Notes under the pieces: generated by a model
Databases searched by the model: none
What the model saw: only the letters and a program-made list of their open reading frames with translations
Told to the model about the DNA's origin: nothing
Translations under genes and position numbers: made by a program
Source of the DNA: Nocardioides sp. Soil805
GTDB taxonomy: Bacteria > Actinomycetota > Actinomycetes > Propionibacteriales > Nocardioidaceae
Assembly (NCBI RefSeq): GCF_001429625.1
Contig: NZ_LMSU01000002.1
Coordinates: forward strand, 434,001-498,000
Reading direction: 5' to 3'
DNA length: 64,000 bases
Shown: positions 43,737-51,770 of the stretch, one piece after another
Position numbering within the stretch: position 1 is the first letter of the stretch
How the letters are laid out: each line of letters begins with the position of its first letter

Positions 43737-43812
43737 GCCCCCATCGTCTAGCGGCCCAGGACCCCGCCCTTTCACGGCGGTAGCACGGGTTCGAATCCCG
43801 TTGGGGGTGCCA
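43737..43812 (+). tRNA. tRNA-Glu (TTC)
   Basis: The acceptor arm GCCCCCA pairs with TGGGGGT (one G-U pair), followed by discriminator G and an encoded CCA (43810-43812). The anticodon stem CCGCC/GGCGG encloses CTTTCAC, giving anticodon TTC. The T-loop GGTTCGAATCCC is normal. Confidence 0.97.
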
Positions 43813-43823
43813 CGTCGGCGCAC

Positions 43824-43847
43824 GCCGGGGACGGTGACGGCCCCGGC
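43824..43847. terminator. Hairpin after tRNA-Glu
   Basis: GCCGGGG (43824-43830) pairs with CCCCGGC (43841-43847) around a 10-nt loop. It lies between tRNA-Glu and the converging DHA2 transporter gene and could stop both transcripts. Confidence 0.45.
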
Positions 43848-43849
43848 AC

Positions 43850-45448
43850 TCAGCCGAGGGTCGAGTCCGTCGCGGAGCTCGGGGCCGGATCCGGCTTGCG
43901 GGCCATCCGGAACGAGTTCGCGATCCCGCCCAGCCCGGCCAGGATCGGGATCAGCAGCGCGACCTGGAGGGCGAGGGGTCGTGCGTCGGTGTTGATGCGG
44001 ATGATCTCGGCCTGGACGTCCGCGGGCTGTCCGACCAGCTGTTCCTCCAGCTGGGTGTTGGTCATCAGCTCCGCGTCGTCCTCGAGCGCGCTCGCCACCT
44101 GCTCCTGCTGTCCGGCGTCCAGCACGGTGCTGTCGTCGGACAGCTGGGTGAAGGCGCCGGCCAGGGTCGCGAGCATGATCGCGCCGGCGAAGGCCAGCCC
44201 GAAGGACAGTCCGAAGGAGCCCGCTGCCGAGTTGACGCCGGCGGCCTCGCTGACCCTCTCCTCCTCGATCGGTGACAGCGTGTAGTTGTTGAGCTGCGAG
44301 ACCAGCAGCCCCAGTCCGCTGCCGGCGATCATCAGGGGGATGACGAGGTACCAGCCGGAGGTGGCCCGCGGGACGATCGGGATGAGCACCACCAGGCCGG
44401 CCGTGAGCGCCAGGAAGCCACGCCGGATCACGATGGCCGGACGTCTGCGGCCCGCCCTCCTGCCGGCCAGGAGCGCCACGCCGAACATCGTCAACGAGAG
44501 CGGCGCGAGCGTGAGGCCCGCCTTCATCGCGTCGTACTCCAACACCATCTGCAGGTAGATGGGGAGCACGATCATGGTGCCGCCGAGGGCGATCTGCTGC
44601 ATGAGCTGGCCGGAGACGCCGAACCGGAACAGGGCCGAGCGGAACAGGTCCGGATCGAGCAGCGTCGCCTTGCCGGCGCGCTTGCGGTGCCGCAGCCAGA
44701 AGACGAGCCCGGCGAGTGCGGCGGCTCCGAGCAGGAGGAGTGCGCCCACGGACTCGCCGCCCTCCTGCCACACCAGGATGCCCATCACCAGGCCGCCCAT
44801 GCCGACCGCGGACAGGATCGAGCCGACCACGTCGACGGAGCGCGGACCGGTGTAGGGGACGTCGTGGACGAGCCCGATCCCGGACAGGACGGCCGCGATG
44901 ACGACGACCTCGAGGGCGAAGGCCACCCGCCACGACAGGAACGTGGTGATGAAGCCGCCGAGCAGGGGTCCGACGGCGGCGGCGACCGCCGCCGCGGCGC
45001 CCACCATGGCGTAGACCTTCTTCTGCGCCGCGCCCTGGAAGTTGCCGTGGATCAGGGACTGCATGGACGGCAGCAGCAGCGAGGCGCCGATGCCCCCGAC
45101 GACGGCCCAGAAGATGATCACCGCGGTGAGGCCCTGGGCCAGCGTCATCGCCGTGGCCCCGACGGCGTACCCGCACAGGCCCAGGACGTAGGCGCGCTTG
45201 CGGCCGATCAGGTCCCCGACCTTGCTGCCGATCAGGATGAACGCGGCCGAGACCAACGCCTCCAGGGCGATCGCGGACTGGACCCCGCTCACCGTCGTCC
45301 CCAGGTCGTCGACGACCGCGGAGATCGAGACGTTCATGATCGAGGTGTCCACCACCAGCACGAACATCGCCATCGACAGCAGCAGCGCGAGCCGACCGTC
45401 CAGGGGCGCCTCCGCCGCGGGCGCGTCGAGGTCTGCAGGCTCTGTCAC
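43850..45448 (-). CDS. DHA2 family MFS drug exporter
   Basis: The 532-residue transporter has fourteen predicted helices, typical of EmrB/QacA-type proton-coupled drug exporters. LLLSMAMFVLVVDTSIMNVS near residue 23 carries the membrane-buried Asp of helix 1, and LIGSKVGDLIGRKRAYVLGL the loop 2-3 motif. An extra soluble segment (about residues 435-495, DAGQQEQVASALEDDAEL) lies before the last helix, as in EmrB relatives. Start GTG 45448. No regulator is adjacent, and the drug range cannot be read from sequence. Confidence 0.9.
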   Translation of the reverse strand: MTEPADLDAPAAEAPLDGRLALLLSMAMFVLVVDTSIMNVSISAVVDDLGTTVSGVQSAIALEALVSAAFILIGSKVGDLIGRKRAYVLGLCGYAVGATAMTLAQGLTAVIIFWAVVGGIGASLLLPSMQSLIHGNFQGAAQKKVYAMVGAAAAVAAAVGPLLGGFITTFLSWRVAFALEVVVIAAVLSGIGLVHDVPYTGPRSVDVVGSILSAVGMGGLVMGILVWQEGGESVGALLLLGAAALAGLVFWLRHRKRAGKATLLDPDLFRSALFRFGVSGQLMQQIALGGTMIVLPIYLQMVLEYDAMKAGLTLAPLSLTMFGVALLAGRRAGRRRPAIVIRRGFLALTAGLVVLIPIVPRATSGWYLVIPLMIAGSGLGLLVSQLNNYTLSPIEEERVSEAAGVNSAAGSFGLSFGLAFAGAIMLATLAGAFTQLSDDSTVLDAGQQEQVASALEDDAELMTNTQLEEQLVGQPADVQAEIIRINTDARPLALQVALLIPILAGLGGIANSFRMARKPDPAPSSATDSTLG

Positions 45449-45605
45449 GGGACGCCGCCCATCCGTCGGTCACGGCAGCGGAACGCTCCACCACCCGGCC
45501 CCACCGACGCTTCCACCGAGGGTCTGGAGGGAGTAGGGCACATGGTCCCGGTGGGCCGGGCACGACGGCCCCGAGGGCACGGTGCGCGGGCGGGGTCACC
45601 CTCGA

Positions 45606-45636
45606 TTGGGAGCCCGCGAAGTCGATGGGTTAGAGT
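45606..45636 (+). promoter_or_regulatory. Promoter of tRNA-Asp
   Basis: TTGGGA (45606-45611) and TTAGAG or TAGAGT (45630-45636) are spaced 18-19 bp apart. The tRNA begins about 43 nt downstream. Confidence 0.4.
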
Positions 45637-45678
45637 TCCAGCGCTTCGCCTCGCGGAGCAGAATGGCGAGTACAACCT

Positions 45679-45755
45679 GGCCCCGTAGCGCAGTTGGTTA
45701 GCGCGCCGCCCTGTCACGGCGGAGGCCGCGGGTTCGAGTCCCGTCGGGGTCGCCA
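45679..45755 (+). tRNA. tRNA-Asp (GTC)
   Basis: The acceptor arm GGCCCCG pairs with CGGGGTC (one G-U pair), then discriminator G and an encoded CCA (45753-45755). The anticodon stem CCGCC/GGCGG encloses CTGTCAC, giving anticodon GTC. Confidence 0.97.
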
Positions 45756-45758
45756 CCA

Positions 45759-45790
45759 GGCCGGCCCGGAGCACACGCTCCGGGCCGGCC
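45759..45790 (+). terminator. Strong terminator after tRNA-Asp
   Basis: GGCCGGCCCGGAGC (45759-45772) and its exact complement (45777-45790) form a perfect 14-bp stem with loop ACAC, followed by TTCTGCGTCT. It begins 4 nt after the encoded CCA. Confidence 0.88.
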
Positions 45791-45832
45791 TTCTGCGTCT
45801 CCCGCCTCCCGGACCCCGCCTAGGCTGGCGGC

Positions 45833-46186
45833 ATGCCCGTGCAGATCGCTTCCGACGACTTCGACCGGCTCGTCGAGTCCGCCCTGGACGACCTGCCCGA
45901 CGAGATCGCGTCGCTGGTCAGCAACGTCGTCGTCCAGGTCGAGGCGGACGCACCCGCCGACGACCCCGACCTGCTCGGGATCTACGAGGGAGTCGCCCTC
46001 ACCGAGCGCGCGGCCAACCACAGCGGCATGCTCCCCGACCGGATCCTGGTCTTCCGCGGACCCCTGACCGAGATGTGCGAGTCGATCGAGGAGCTGCGCG
46101 ACGAGGTCCGGATCACCGTCGTGCACGAGGTGGCGCACCACTTCGGCATCGGTGAGGAGCGGCTGCACGCCCTCGGCCTCGGCTGA
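45833..46186 (+). CDS. Minimal zinc metallopeptidase (DUF1025 type)
   Basis: The 117-residue protein is a small zincin with the motif TVVHEVAHHFGIGEERL near residue 96. The HExxH signature (HEVAHH) supplies two His and a Glu, and Glu in GEERL is the likely third ligand. FDRLVESALDDLPDEIASLV at the start is typical of the family. The natural substrate is unknown. TAGGCT at 45821-45826 lies 6 nt before the ATG, consistent with a leaderless transcript. Confidence 0.88.
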   Translation: MPVQIASDDFDRLVESALDDLPDEIASLVSNVVVQVEADAPADDPDLLGIYEGVALTERAANHSGMLPDRILVFRGPLTEMCESIEELRDEVRITVVHEVAHHFGIGEERLHALGLG

Positions 46187-46202
46187 CCGGCGACGCCGGG
46201 GC

Positions 46203-46526
46203 TCAGCGGGCGAGGGCGAAGCCGGCGGCGGCAGCAGCCACGGCGAGCGCGATCGTCAGCGCGGCGTACGCGACGCCTCGGCGGCCGAGGTCGACCGACT
46301 GGACGGCGCACGACGAGTACGTCGTGAAGCCCCCGCAGAAGCCCGTCACCAGGACCGCCCACGCCCCCTCCGACAGGGAGAGGCCGGCGAAGACCCCGGC
46401 GAGCCCCGAGCCCAGGGTGTTGACCAGCAGGGTCCCCGCCGGCCAGCGGTCGTCGAGCTTCTGCGCGACGGCGTACCGCAGGGGAGCGCCGATCGCGGCG
46501 CCGAAGGCCACGAGGAGCGCCGTCAC
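46203..46526 (-). CDS. crcB: CrcB/Fluc fluoride channel subunit (first)
   Basis: The 107-residue protein has four helices and the Fluc signature GGFTTYSSCAVQSVDL near residue 63, with NTLGSGLAG near 36. It exports fluoride. It overlaps the second crcB gene (GTGA), and in Gram-positive bacteria such pairs form a heterodimeric channel. It is the last gene of a three-gene unit. GTG 46526 is the start. Confidence 0.92.
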   Translation of the reverse strand: MTALLVAFGAAIGAPLRYAVAQKLDDRWPAGTLLVNTLGSGLAGVFAGLSLSEGAWAVLVTGFCGGFTTYSSCAVQSVDLGRRGVAYAALTIALAVAAAAAGFALAR

Positions 46527-46921
46527 CGGACGGCCTCGGTACGGCGGTGCACCAGCACCCGGCCGGCGGCTGCGGCCGCCAGGCACAGCGCCAGGGTGCC
46601 GGTCGCGTAGGCCAGCGCGAGCGTCGCACGACCGGTATCGGCCAGGTCGACGGTCTCGATGGCCATCGCCGAGACCGTGGTGAAGCCCCCGAGCAGGCCG
46701 GGACCGAGGAGGCGCGCCAGCGTGGGCGACCGGCGTACGGCGCCCACGACGGGCAGGGCGCCCAGCACCAGGCAGCCCAGGACGTTGATGGCGGCCGTGG
46801 TCCAGGGAAAGCCGTCGGTGGTCGGCGCGGCCTGTCCGACCGCCCAGCGCACCGTGGCTCCGAGCGCACCACCGAGCGACACCACGGCGAGGTCGAGCGG
46901 ACGGACGGGGGTCCCGGTCAC
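46523..46921 (-). CDS. crcB: CrcB/Fluc fluoride channel subunit (second)
   Basis: The 132-residue protein has GGALGATVRWAVGQ at the N-terminus, NVLGCLVLG near residue 46, and GGFTTVSAMAIETVDL near residue 77. It is longer than its partner, with an extended N-terminus and a C-terminal RRTEAVR tail. Both ends overlap neighbouring genes by four bases, so the unit is tightly coupled to the upstream ATP-binding regulator. I see no fluoride riboswitch ahead of the operon. Confidence 0.92.
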   Translation of the reverse strand: MTGTPVRPLDLAVVSLGGALGATVRWAVGQAAPTTDGFPWTTAAINVLGCLVLGALPVVGAVRRSPTLARLLGPGLLGGFTTVSAMAIETVDLADTGRATLALAYATGTLALCLAAAAAGRVLVHRRTEAVR

Positions 46922-47865
46922 GAGACGTGCTGGGCGTCGACGATGCCGGAGCCGCCGCCCTCGGAGTGCCACGAGCGAGGCTGCTCGCCGGCGAGCTGGC
47001 GGACCATCTCGCCGAGGTACCAGAGGTGGAACGAGCGCTGGTCGGGGGTCCGCTGCAGCGACAGCAGCCGCTCGGCCTTGCAGAAGGCATCGGCCAGGTC
47101 GAACATCTCGATCATCGTGGAGACGATGGCCGAGGCCTCGGGCTCCATCCGCATCGAGACGTCGACGGCGCGGGCACCGTTGCGGCGGGCCGCCCGTACG
47201 GCGCGGTGGAGATCGCCGGGGATCTGCCGCTCGAAGCTGGCGAACATCGCCGACAGGTCGGCCGCGAGCGGGTAGTGGTCCTGGTGGGCCACCGCGAGCA
47301 GTCGCAGCTCGCGGCGCAGCTCGTAGTACTGCCGTGACAAGGACGAGTAGAGGCGCAGGTCGACGCCGAGGAGCCGGATCTCGCGGGCGTCCTCGCTCAC
47401 GGGGGGCGGCTCGTCCTCGACCGTGCTGTCGATGACCGCCTCGGCCCCGCCGTCCTCGCGCACCTCGGCGGCCGGCTCGAACCACACGACCTTCCCGTCG
47501 GGCTCGATCGAGGCACCCCACGCCACCGAGCTCATGGCCACGATCGACAGCCCGCGACCGAAGGTCGTCAGGAACTCCTCGGGGTCGGAGGTGAGCGAGG
47601 GCGGGGTGGGCGGTTGCGACGATCCGTCGCTGACCTCGATCCGAGGATGGCTGGCGGTGCCCCGCACGCGTACGGCGATCGGCTCGACGCCGTGGAGGAC
47701 GGCGTTGGTGGTCAGCTCGGAGACGCCGAGCTCCGCGCACTCGACGAGGTCCTCCCGGTCCAGCTCCAGGCAGATGTCCCGCACCCAGCGGCGCGCGTCC
47801 GCGACGGCGCGCGGGGACGCCGAGAGCGGAAGGGCTTGCTTCGTCAGGGGCACTAGGTCACTCAT
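46918..47865 (-). CDS. ATP-binding (anti-sigma-type HATPase) protein with helical C-terminal domain
   Basis: The 315-residue protein has a GHKL/HATPase_c_2 domain (residues 10-130): AELGVSELTTNAVLHGVEP (N-box) and FGRGLSIVAMSSVAWG (G-box). Such domains are used by anti-sigma kinases of the RsbW/SpoIIAB type. The C-terminal 150 residues (LRLYSSLSRQYYELRRELRL, AFCKAERLLSLQRT) are helical and unrecognised, perhaps a sensor or partner-binding domain. Its stop overlaps crcB, so regulator and fluoride exporters are made together, an uncommon pairing. It diverges from the NADH dehydrogenase gene. Confidence 0.78.
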   Translation of the reverse strand: MSDLVPLTKQALPLSASPRAVADARRWVRDICLELDREDLVECAELGVSELTTNAVLHGVEPIAVRVRGTASHPRIEVSDGSSQPPTPPSLTSDPEEFLTTFGRGLSIVAMSSVAWGASIEPDGKVVWFEPAAEVREDGGAEAVIDSTVEDEPPPVSEDAREIRLLGVDLRLYSSLSRQYYELRRELRLLAVAHQDHYPLAADLSAMFASFERQIPGDLHRAVRAARRNGARAVDVSMRMEPEASAIVSTMIEMFDLADAFCKAERLLSLQRTPDQRSFHLWYLGEMVRQLAGEQPRSWHSEGGGSGIVDAQHVS

Positions 47866-48107
47866 CGGGGGAGGATGTGGGTAGTCCAGCGGGGCGTACG
47901 TACCCAGGCCGGCCGCCGAGCAAACACGCCCCCGAGAAAATTGTCCAGCGATACCCGGGGGTGGCCTGAGTCTCCCGTGAGACGCACGAGATGGCGAGGT
48001 GTGACGCACGGAACCGGACCCACATTTGGGCGCCGGTCGCCCGAAGCGGGACAATGGGATCGACGGTGACGTCGTCCCGCGCCTCGCACGGCTCCAGGAG
48101 GAATGAC

Positions 48108-49589
48108 ATGTCGGATCCCCAGGCCCAGCAGACCGCTGCCCACAAGGTGGTCGTGATCGGATCCGGATTCGGTGGTCTCTTCGGGACCAAGGCCCTGCGC
48201 AAGGCACCCGTCGAGGTCACCATGGTCGCCAAGACGACCCACCACCTCTTCCAGCCGCTGCTCTACCAGGTGGCCACCGGCATCCTCTCCGAGGGCGAGA
48301 TCGCGCCTCCGACCCGCGAGGTGCTGAGCAGCCAGCCCAACGCCCAGGTCCTGCTGGGAGAGGTCACCGACGTCGACCTGGAGGCCCGGACGGTCACCAG
48401 CCACGTGCTGGGTCGCGAGACCGTCTCGCGCTACGACTCGCTGATCGTGGCGGCCGGGGCGGCGCAGTCCTACTTCGGCAACGACCACTTCTCCGAGTAC
48501 GCCCCGGGCATGAAGAGCATCGATGACGCCCTCGAGCTGCGCGGCCGCATCTTCGGCGCCTTCGAGATGGCCGAGCTCGGCGCCAACCGGGGCGACGACA
48601 TCGACCACCTGCTGACCTTCGTCGTCGTGGGCGCCGGTCCCACCGGCGTGGAGATGGCCGGCCAGATCGCCGAGCTCGCCCACCGCACGCTCAAGCGCGA
48701 CTTCCGGGCGATCAACACGCGTGAGGCACGTGTGATCCTGCTCGACGCCGCGCCGCAGGTGCTCCCGCCGTTCGGCCAGAAGCTCGGCGAGAAGGCCAAG
48801 GCCGAGCTCGAGAAGCTCGGGGTCGAGGTGATCCTCGGCGCCATGGTGACCGACGTCGACGAGCGCGGCATCGAGATGAAGTTCAAGGACGGACGCGTCG
48901 AGCGCATCAAGACCGTCACCAAGATCTGGGCCGCCGGCGTCCAGGCCAGCCCGCTCGGCAAGACCCTCGCGGAGCAGACGGGCGCGCCGCTCGACCGCGC
49001 CGGGCGTATCGGCGTCAACCCCGACCTCACCCTGCCGGGCCACCCCGAGGTCTTCGTCGTCGGCGACATGATCGCCCTCGACAACCTGCCGGGCGTCGCC
49101 CAGGTCGCCATCCAGGGCGCCAAGTACGCCGCCAAGGAGATCGAGGGCCGGCTCGCCGGCAAGGCGCCCCAGGGTCCCTTCAAGTACTTCGACAAGGGCT
49201 CGATGGCCATCATCAGCCGCTTCCGTGCCGTGGCGATGGTGGGCAAGCTCCGGCTGACCGGCGTCATCGCTTGGCTGATGTGGCTCGCCGTGCACCTCGT
49301 CTACATCACCGGCTTCAAGAGCCGCGTGACCGCCCTGCTGCACTGGGCCGTCTCGTTCCTCGGACGCGGCCGCTCCGAGCGGACCACCACCGAGCAGCAG
49401 ATCTTCGCCCGCTCCGCGCTGGCCCGGCTGCGACGCGGTGCCACCGACCTCGTCTCCGAGCCCGGGGCGTACGACGCGGCCCGCCAGATGATGGAGACGA
49501 CCCGGCGCGAGGAGCTCGAGGCGCTGGCGCTCGAGGAGGCCCGGCTGACCGACTCCGGCGCCCGCGGGGTCCCCGCCGAGCAGCGCTGA
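48108..49589 (+). CDS. ndh: Type II NADH dehydrogenase
   Basis: The 493-residue NDH-2 oxidises NADH and reduces menaquinone at the membrane without pumping protons. FAD motif VVVIGSGFGGLFGTKAL near residue 14, NAD motif FVVVGAGPTGVEMAGQIAEL near 170, and FVVGDMIALDNLPGVAQVAIQ near 323 are all present. The C-terminal hydrophobic stretch IAWLMWLAVHLVYITGF near 390 anchors it. AGGAGG precedes ATG 48108. A terminator follows. Confidence 0.94.
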   Translation: MSDPQAQQTAAHKVVVIGSGFGGLFGTKALRKAPVEVTMVAKTTHHLFQPLLYQVATGILSEGEIAPPTREVLSSQPNAQVLLGEVTDVDLEARTVTSHVLGRETVSRYDSLIVAAGAAQSYFGNDHFSEYAPGMKSIDDALELRGRIFGAFEMAELGANRGDDIDHLLTFVVVGAGPTGVEMAGQIAELAHRTLKRDFRAINTREARVILLDAAPQVLPPFGQKLGEKAKAELEKLGVEVILGAMVTDVDERGIEMKFKDGRVERIKTVTKIWAAGVQASPLGKTLAEQTGAPLDRAGRIGVNPDLTLPGHPEVFVVGDMIALDNLPGVAQVAIQGAKYAAKEIEGRLAGKAPQGPFKYFDKGSMAIISRFRAVAMVGKLRLTGVIAWLMWLAVHLVYITGFKSRVTALLHWAVSFLGRGRSERTTTEQQIFARSALARLRRGATDLVSEPGAYDAARQMMETTRREELEALALEEARLTDSGARGVPAEQR

Positions 49590-49608
49590 CCTCGTCGTAC
49601 GACGCCTC

Positions 49609-49638
49609 GCAGGCCCCGGTGGAGACGCCGGGGCCTGC
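49609..49638 (+). terminator. Terminator after ndh
   Basis: GCAGGCCCCGG (49609-49619) and CCGGGGCCTGC (49628-49638) form a perfect 11-bp stem with an 8-nt loop. Confidence 0.85.
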
Positions 49639-49668
49639 GTCGTCCTCCGGCCTCGCTAGGCTGCGACC

Positions 49669-49741
49669 GGGCCATTAGCTCAGTTGGTAGAGCACCGGAC
49701 TTTTAATCCGTGGGTCGTCGGTTCGAGCCCGACATGGCCTA
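49669..49741 (+). tRNA. tRNA-Lys (TTT)
   Basis: The acceptor arm GGGCCAT pairs with ATGGCCT (one G-U pair), then discriminator A. The anticodon stem encloses CTTTTAA, giving anticodon TTT. CCA is not encoded. TAGGCT at 49657-49662, just upstream, is a likely -10 element. Confidence 0.97.
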
Positions 49742-50036
49742 CCTCGATCCCGTCCCCGGGAGTGCCGTCACCTGCCCGTAGCCAGCACGGAACGCAGAGT
49801 TCACCGACGTGCGCAGATTCACCGTGCCCTCGAAGGTTTCCTTCCGCCGCTTCCTTGGTAGTGTCAGCAGTGCAACAGGTGCAAGTTCCAGCAGGTAGAC
49901 GCCCGCGGAGTTTGTGATCCAACGGCGTTTCAGCTTCGGGCCTGCCAGTCCCGCGAGTCGGAGCGACGTGTCACCGCATCTATTGCGGGATCGTTGAAGT
50001 GACGATCTTTCGCCCGATAACAGGAGTAACAGAGCA
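49742..50036 (+). promoter_or_regulatory. Promoter and long leader of the cold-shock gene
   Basis: These 295 bp between tRNA-Lys and the cold-shock gene hold no gene I can support. TAGTGT at 49860-49865 is a candidate -10, which would give a leader of about 165 nt. Long structured leaders are usual for csp genes and let the mRNA respond to temperature. CAGGAG at 50021-50026 is the likely ribosome binding site, 10 nt before the ATG. Confidence 0.4.
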
Positions 50037-50240
50037 ATGGCTCAAGGCACCGTGAAGTGGTTCAACGCCGAGAAGGGTTTCGGCTTCATCGCGCAGGAGG
50101 ACGGCGGCGACGACGTCTTCGTGCACTACTCGGCGATCCAGTCGCAGGGCTACAAGTCCCTCGACGAGAACCAGAAGGTCGAGTTCGACGTCACCCAGGG
50201 CCCCAAGGGCCCGCAGGCCGAGAACGTTCGCGCCGTCTGA
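50037..50240 (+). CDS. Cold-shock protein (CspA family)
   Basis: The 67-residue single-domain protein binds single-stranded RNA and DNA. RNP1 is KGFGFIAQ near residue 13 and RNP2 is DVFVHYSAI near residue 26. [15 protein letters not shown] is the family signature. It acts as an RNA chaperone. The terminator at 50292-50313 closes a one-gene transcript. Confidence 0.96.
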   Translation: MAQGTVKWFNAEKGFGFIAQEDGGDDVFVHYSAIQSQGYKSLDENQKVEFDVTQGPKGPQAENVRAV

Positions 50241-50291
50241 CGACACCTCGAAGCACCGGCACAGCACCTGTTCCGGACTTCTGACAGCGAG

Positions 50292-50313
50292 GCCCCACCC
50301 GATCGGGTGGGGC
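50292..50313 (+). terminator. Terminator after the cold-shock gene
   Basis: GCCCCACCC (50292-50300) and GGGTGGGGC (50305-50313) form a perfect 9-bp stem with loop GATC, followed by TTCGTTG. Confidence 0.88.
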
Positions 50314-50439
50314 TTCGTTGCCGTTCGGGCCATTGCGCACAGTGCGGCATACTTTTTACGATCGAAGCAGTTTGAGCGTCCGGCCGCGGGGGCACGGTCG
50401 ACCTTCGATGTCCGTCCTCGTCCAGAGCTGGAGGTAGTG

Positions 50440-50619
50440 GTGCCTGACCAGTTCGACGTGAGCCTCGAGGACGACGACCTGCTCGGCGAGGTGGAGCTGA
50501 CGACGACGCTCATCATCGCCGCCAGCGAGGCCGACGAGCACCTGTCGCAGGAGGAGATCGACCGCCTCCTGGGCGTGACGCCGCGCCGTCCTCCCGGACA
50601 GCGCCCCGCCCAGGACTGA
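50440..50619 (+). CDS. Small acidic protein of unknown function
   Basis: The 59-residue protein starts at GTG 50440, 5 nt after GGAGG (a second GTG at 50437 is too close to it). The acidic N-terminus (FDVSLEDDDLLGEVELTTTL) runs into a helix with SEADEHLSQEEIDRLLGV, then a basic tail. The sequence is regular and well-coded but not a family I can name. No neighbour shares its direction closely, so it is likely a single-gene transcript. Confidence 0.6.
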   Translation: MPDQFDVSLEDDDLLGEVELTTTLIIAASEADEHLSQEEIDRLLGVTPRRPPGQRPAQD

Positions 50620-50654
50620 CCCGCCCGGGACTGACCCGCCCGGGACTGACCGCG

Positions 50655-51725
50655 TCAGCAGGTCGCGAAGAGCACCGGACCGCTGCTGAGGTCGGAGAGC
50701 ACGTACTGCCCCGGCTCGGGGACCAGGTCGAGGGTGACCACGCGCCCCGTGGACGCCGCCTCCTCGAGGGTGAACCGGTCGGCGAAGTCGCCGCCCTGTC
50801 CCGGGGCCGGGCCGCTGGCGAGCGTGGCGCGCGACTGCGCGTCGGCGCGCGCCACGTCGTCGTCCTCGAAGGACATGGCCACCCGGAGGTCGCCCCCGGC
50901 GCGCAGGCCCATCGCGAAGCCGGTCATCGGGTGCACCTCCCCGGCCCGCTCGACCAACGCGTCGGCGACCTCCTGGTCGTCCGCGTCGGCGGCGGCCATG
51001 GCGAGGTTGCGGCAGGCGTAGCCCCCGGTGAAGACGCTGGCCGCCAGCGGCTCGCCACTGGCCGCGACGACGTCGTCGACCGACGAGAGGGTGTCGGCGT
51101 CGCCACGGGCGGCCTCGACCGCCGCCTCGAGGGGGGCGACCTGGTCCGAGGTCAGGACGAGGCCCTCGTCGGCCAGCAGCGCGACGTACTGGAGCTCGGG
51201 CGTGAGGTCCGGGCCGATCCGGGGGAGGAGGTCCTGCCCGCCGCCCCACACCCCGTCGTCGTCCTCGGGCTCCTCGAAGCCCAGGTCGCGCAGCCGGCCG
51301 GCGAGGGCGTCGACGGCGTCCTCGTCACGCATGCCGAGGATGTCGACGGCACCGTCGGACGACTGGACGAACAGCTCCCACTCCAAGGTCGCGGGGGAGA
51401 AGCCGAACTCGTCCTGCAACGTGCGGCTCGAGCCGACCAGCGCCGAGGTCGAGGTGAGGTCGGAGGTGAACGCCTCGTCGAGGAACGCCGCCACGGCCTC
51501 CCCGTCGGGGGTGTCGCCCAGGTCGGCGCCGACCTCGCGGCGTACGGCGCTCCAGTCCGTCCAGGACGCGCGCTCGGTGCCCGCCGGCGCGAGGTGCACG
51601 GCGTGCGCGAGACGGGACTCGTCGCCGCCGCGCCACCACAGCAGGCCACCCACCGCGACCACCCCGAGGGCGACGACGAGGAGGACCGCGAGCGCTGCTC
51701 GGCCCGGCGCGAGACGGCGACGCAT
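50655..51725 (-). CDS. Hypothetical membrane-anchored exported protein
   Basis: The 356-residue protein has one N-terminal helix (AALAVLLVVALGVVAVGGLLWW, residues 11-32) that anchors it, leaving the rest outside the cell. The body is acidic with a repeated alpha/beta pattern (FVQSSDGAVDILGMRDEDAV, VALLADEGLVLTSDQVAP, MGLRAGGDLRVAMSFEDDD). It resembles DUF3352-like proteins in layout, but I cannot confirm that. It diverges from mutT1 across 45 bp, so they may share control. Confidence 0.65.
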   Translation of the reverse strand: MRRRLAPGRAALAVLLVVALGVVAVGGLLWWRGGDESRLAHAVHLAPAGTERASWTDWSAVRREVGADLGDTPDGEAVAAFLDEAFTSDLTSTSALVGSSRTLQDEFGFSPATLEWELFVQSSDGAVDILGMRDEDAVDALAGRLRDLGFEEPEDDDGVWGGGQDLLPRIGPDLTPELQYVALLADEGLVLTSDQVAPLEAAVEAARGDADTLSSVDDVVAASGEPLAASVFTGGYACRNLAMAAADADDQEVADALVERAGEVHPMTGFAMGLRAGGDLRVAMSFEDDDVARADAQSRATLASGPAPGQGGDFADRFTLEEAASTGRVVTLDLVPEPGQYVLSDLSSGPVLFATC

Positions 51726-51770
51726 GGGCAGGCTCCTCGGCGGACGGCAAGTGGTGTGAGACTAGCGTCC

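Noticed and set aside
40350..45755. Integrated element next to tRNA genes
   Set aside because: tRNA-Phe, tRNA-Glu and tRNA-Asp are intact, with no integrase, duplicated tRNA 3' end or composition shift.
47866..48107. Fluoride riboswitch ahead of the crcB operon
   Set aside because: I looked for the conserved fluoride riboswitch core upstream of the first gene and did not find it on the minus strand.
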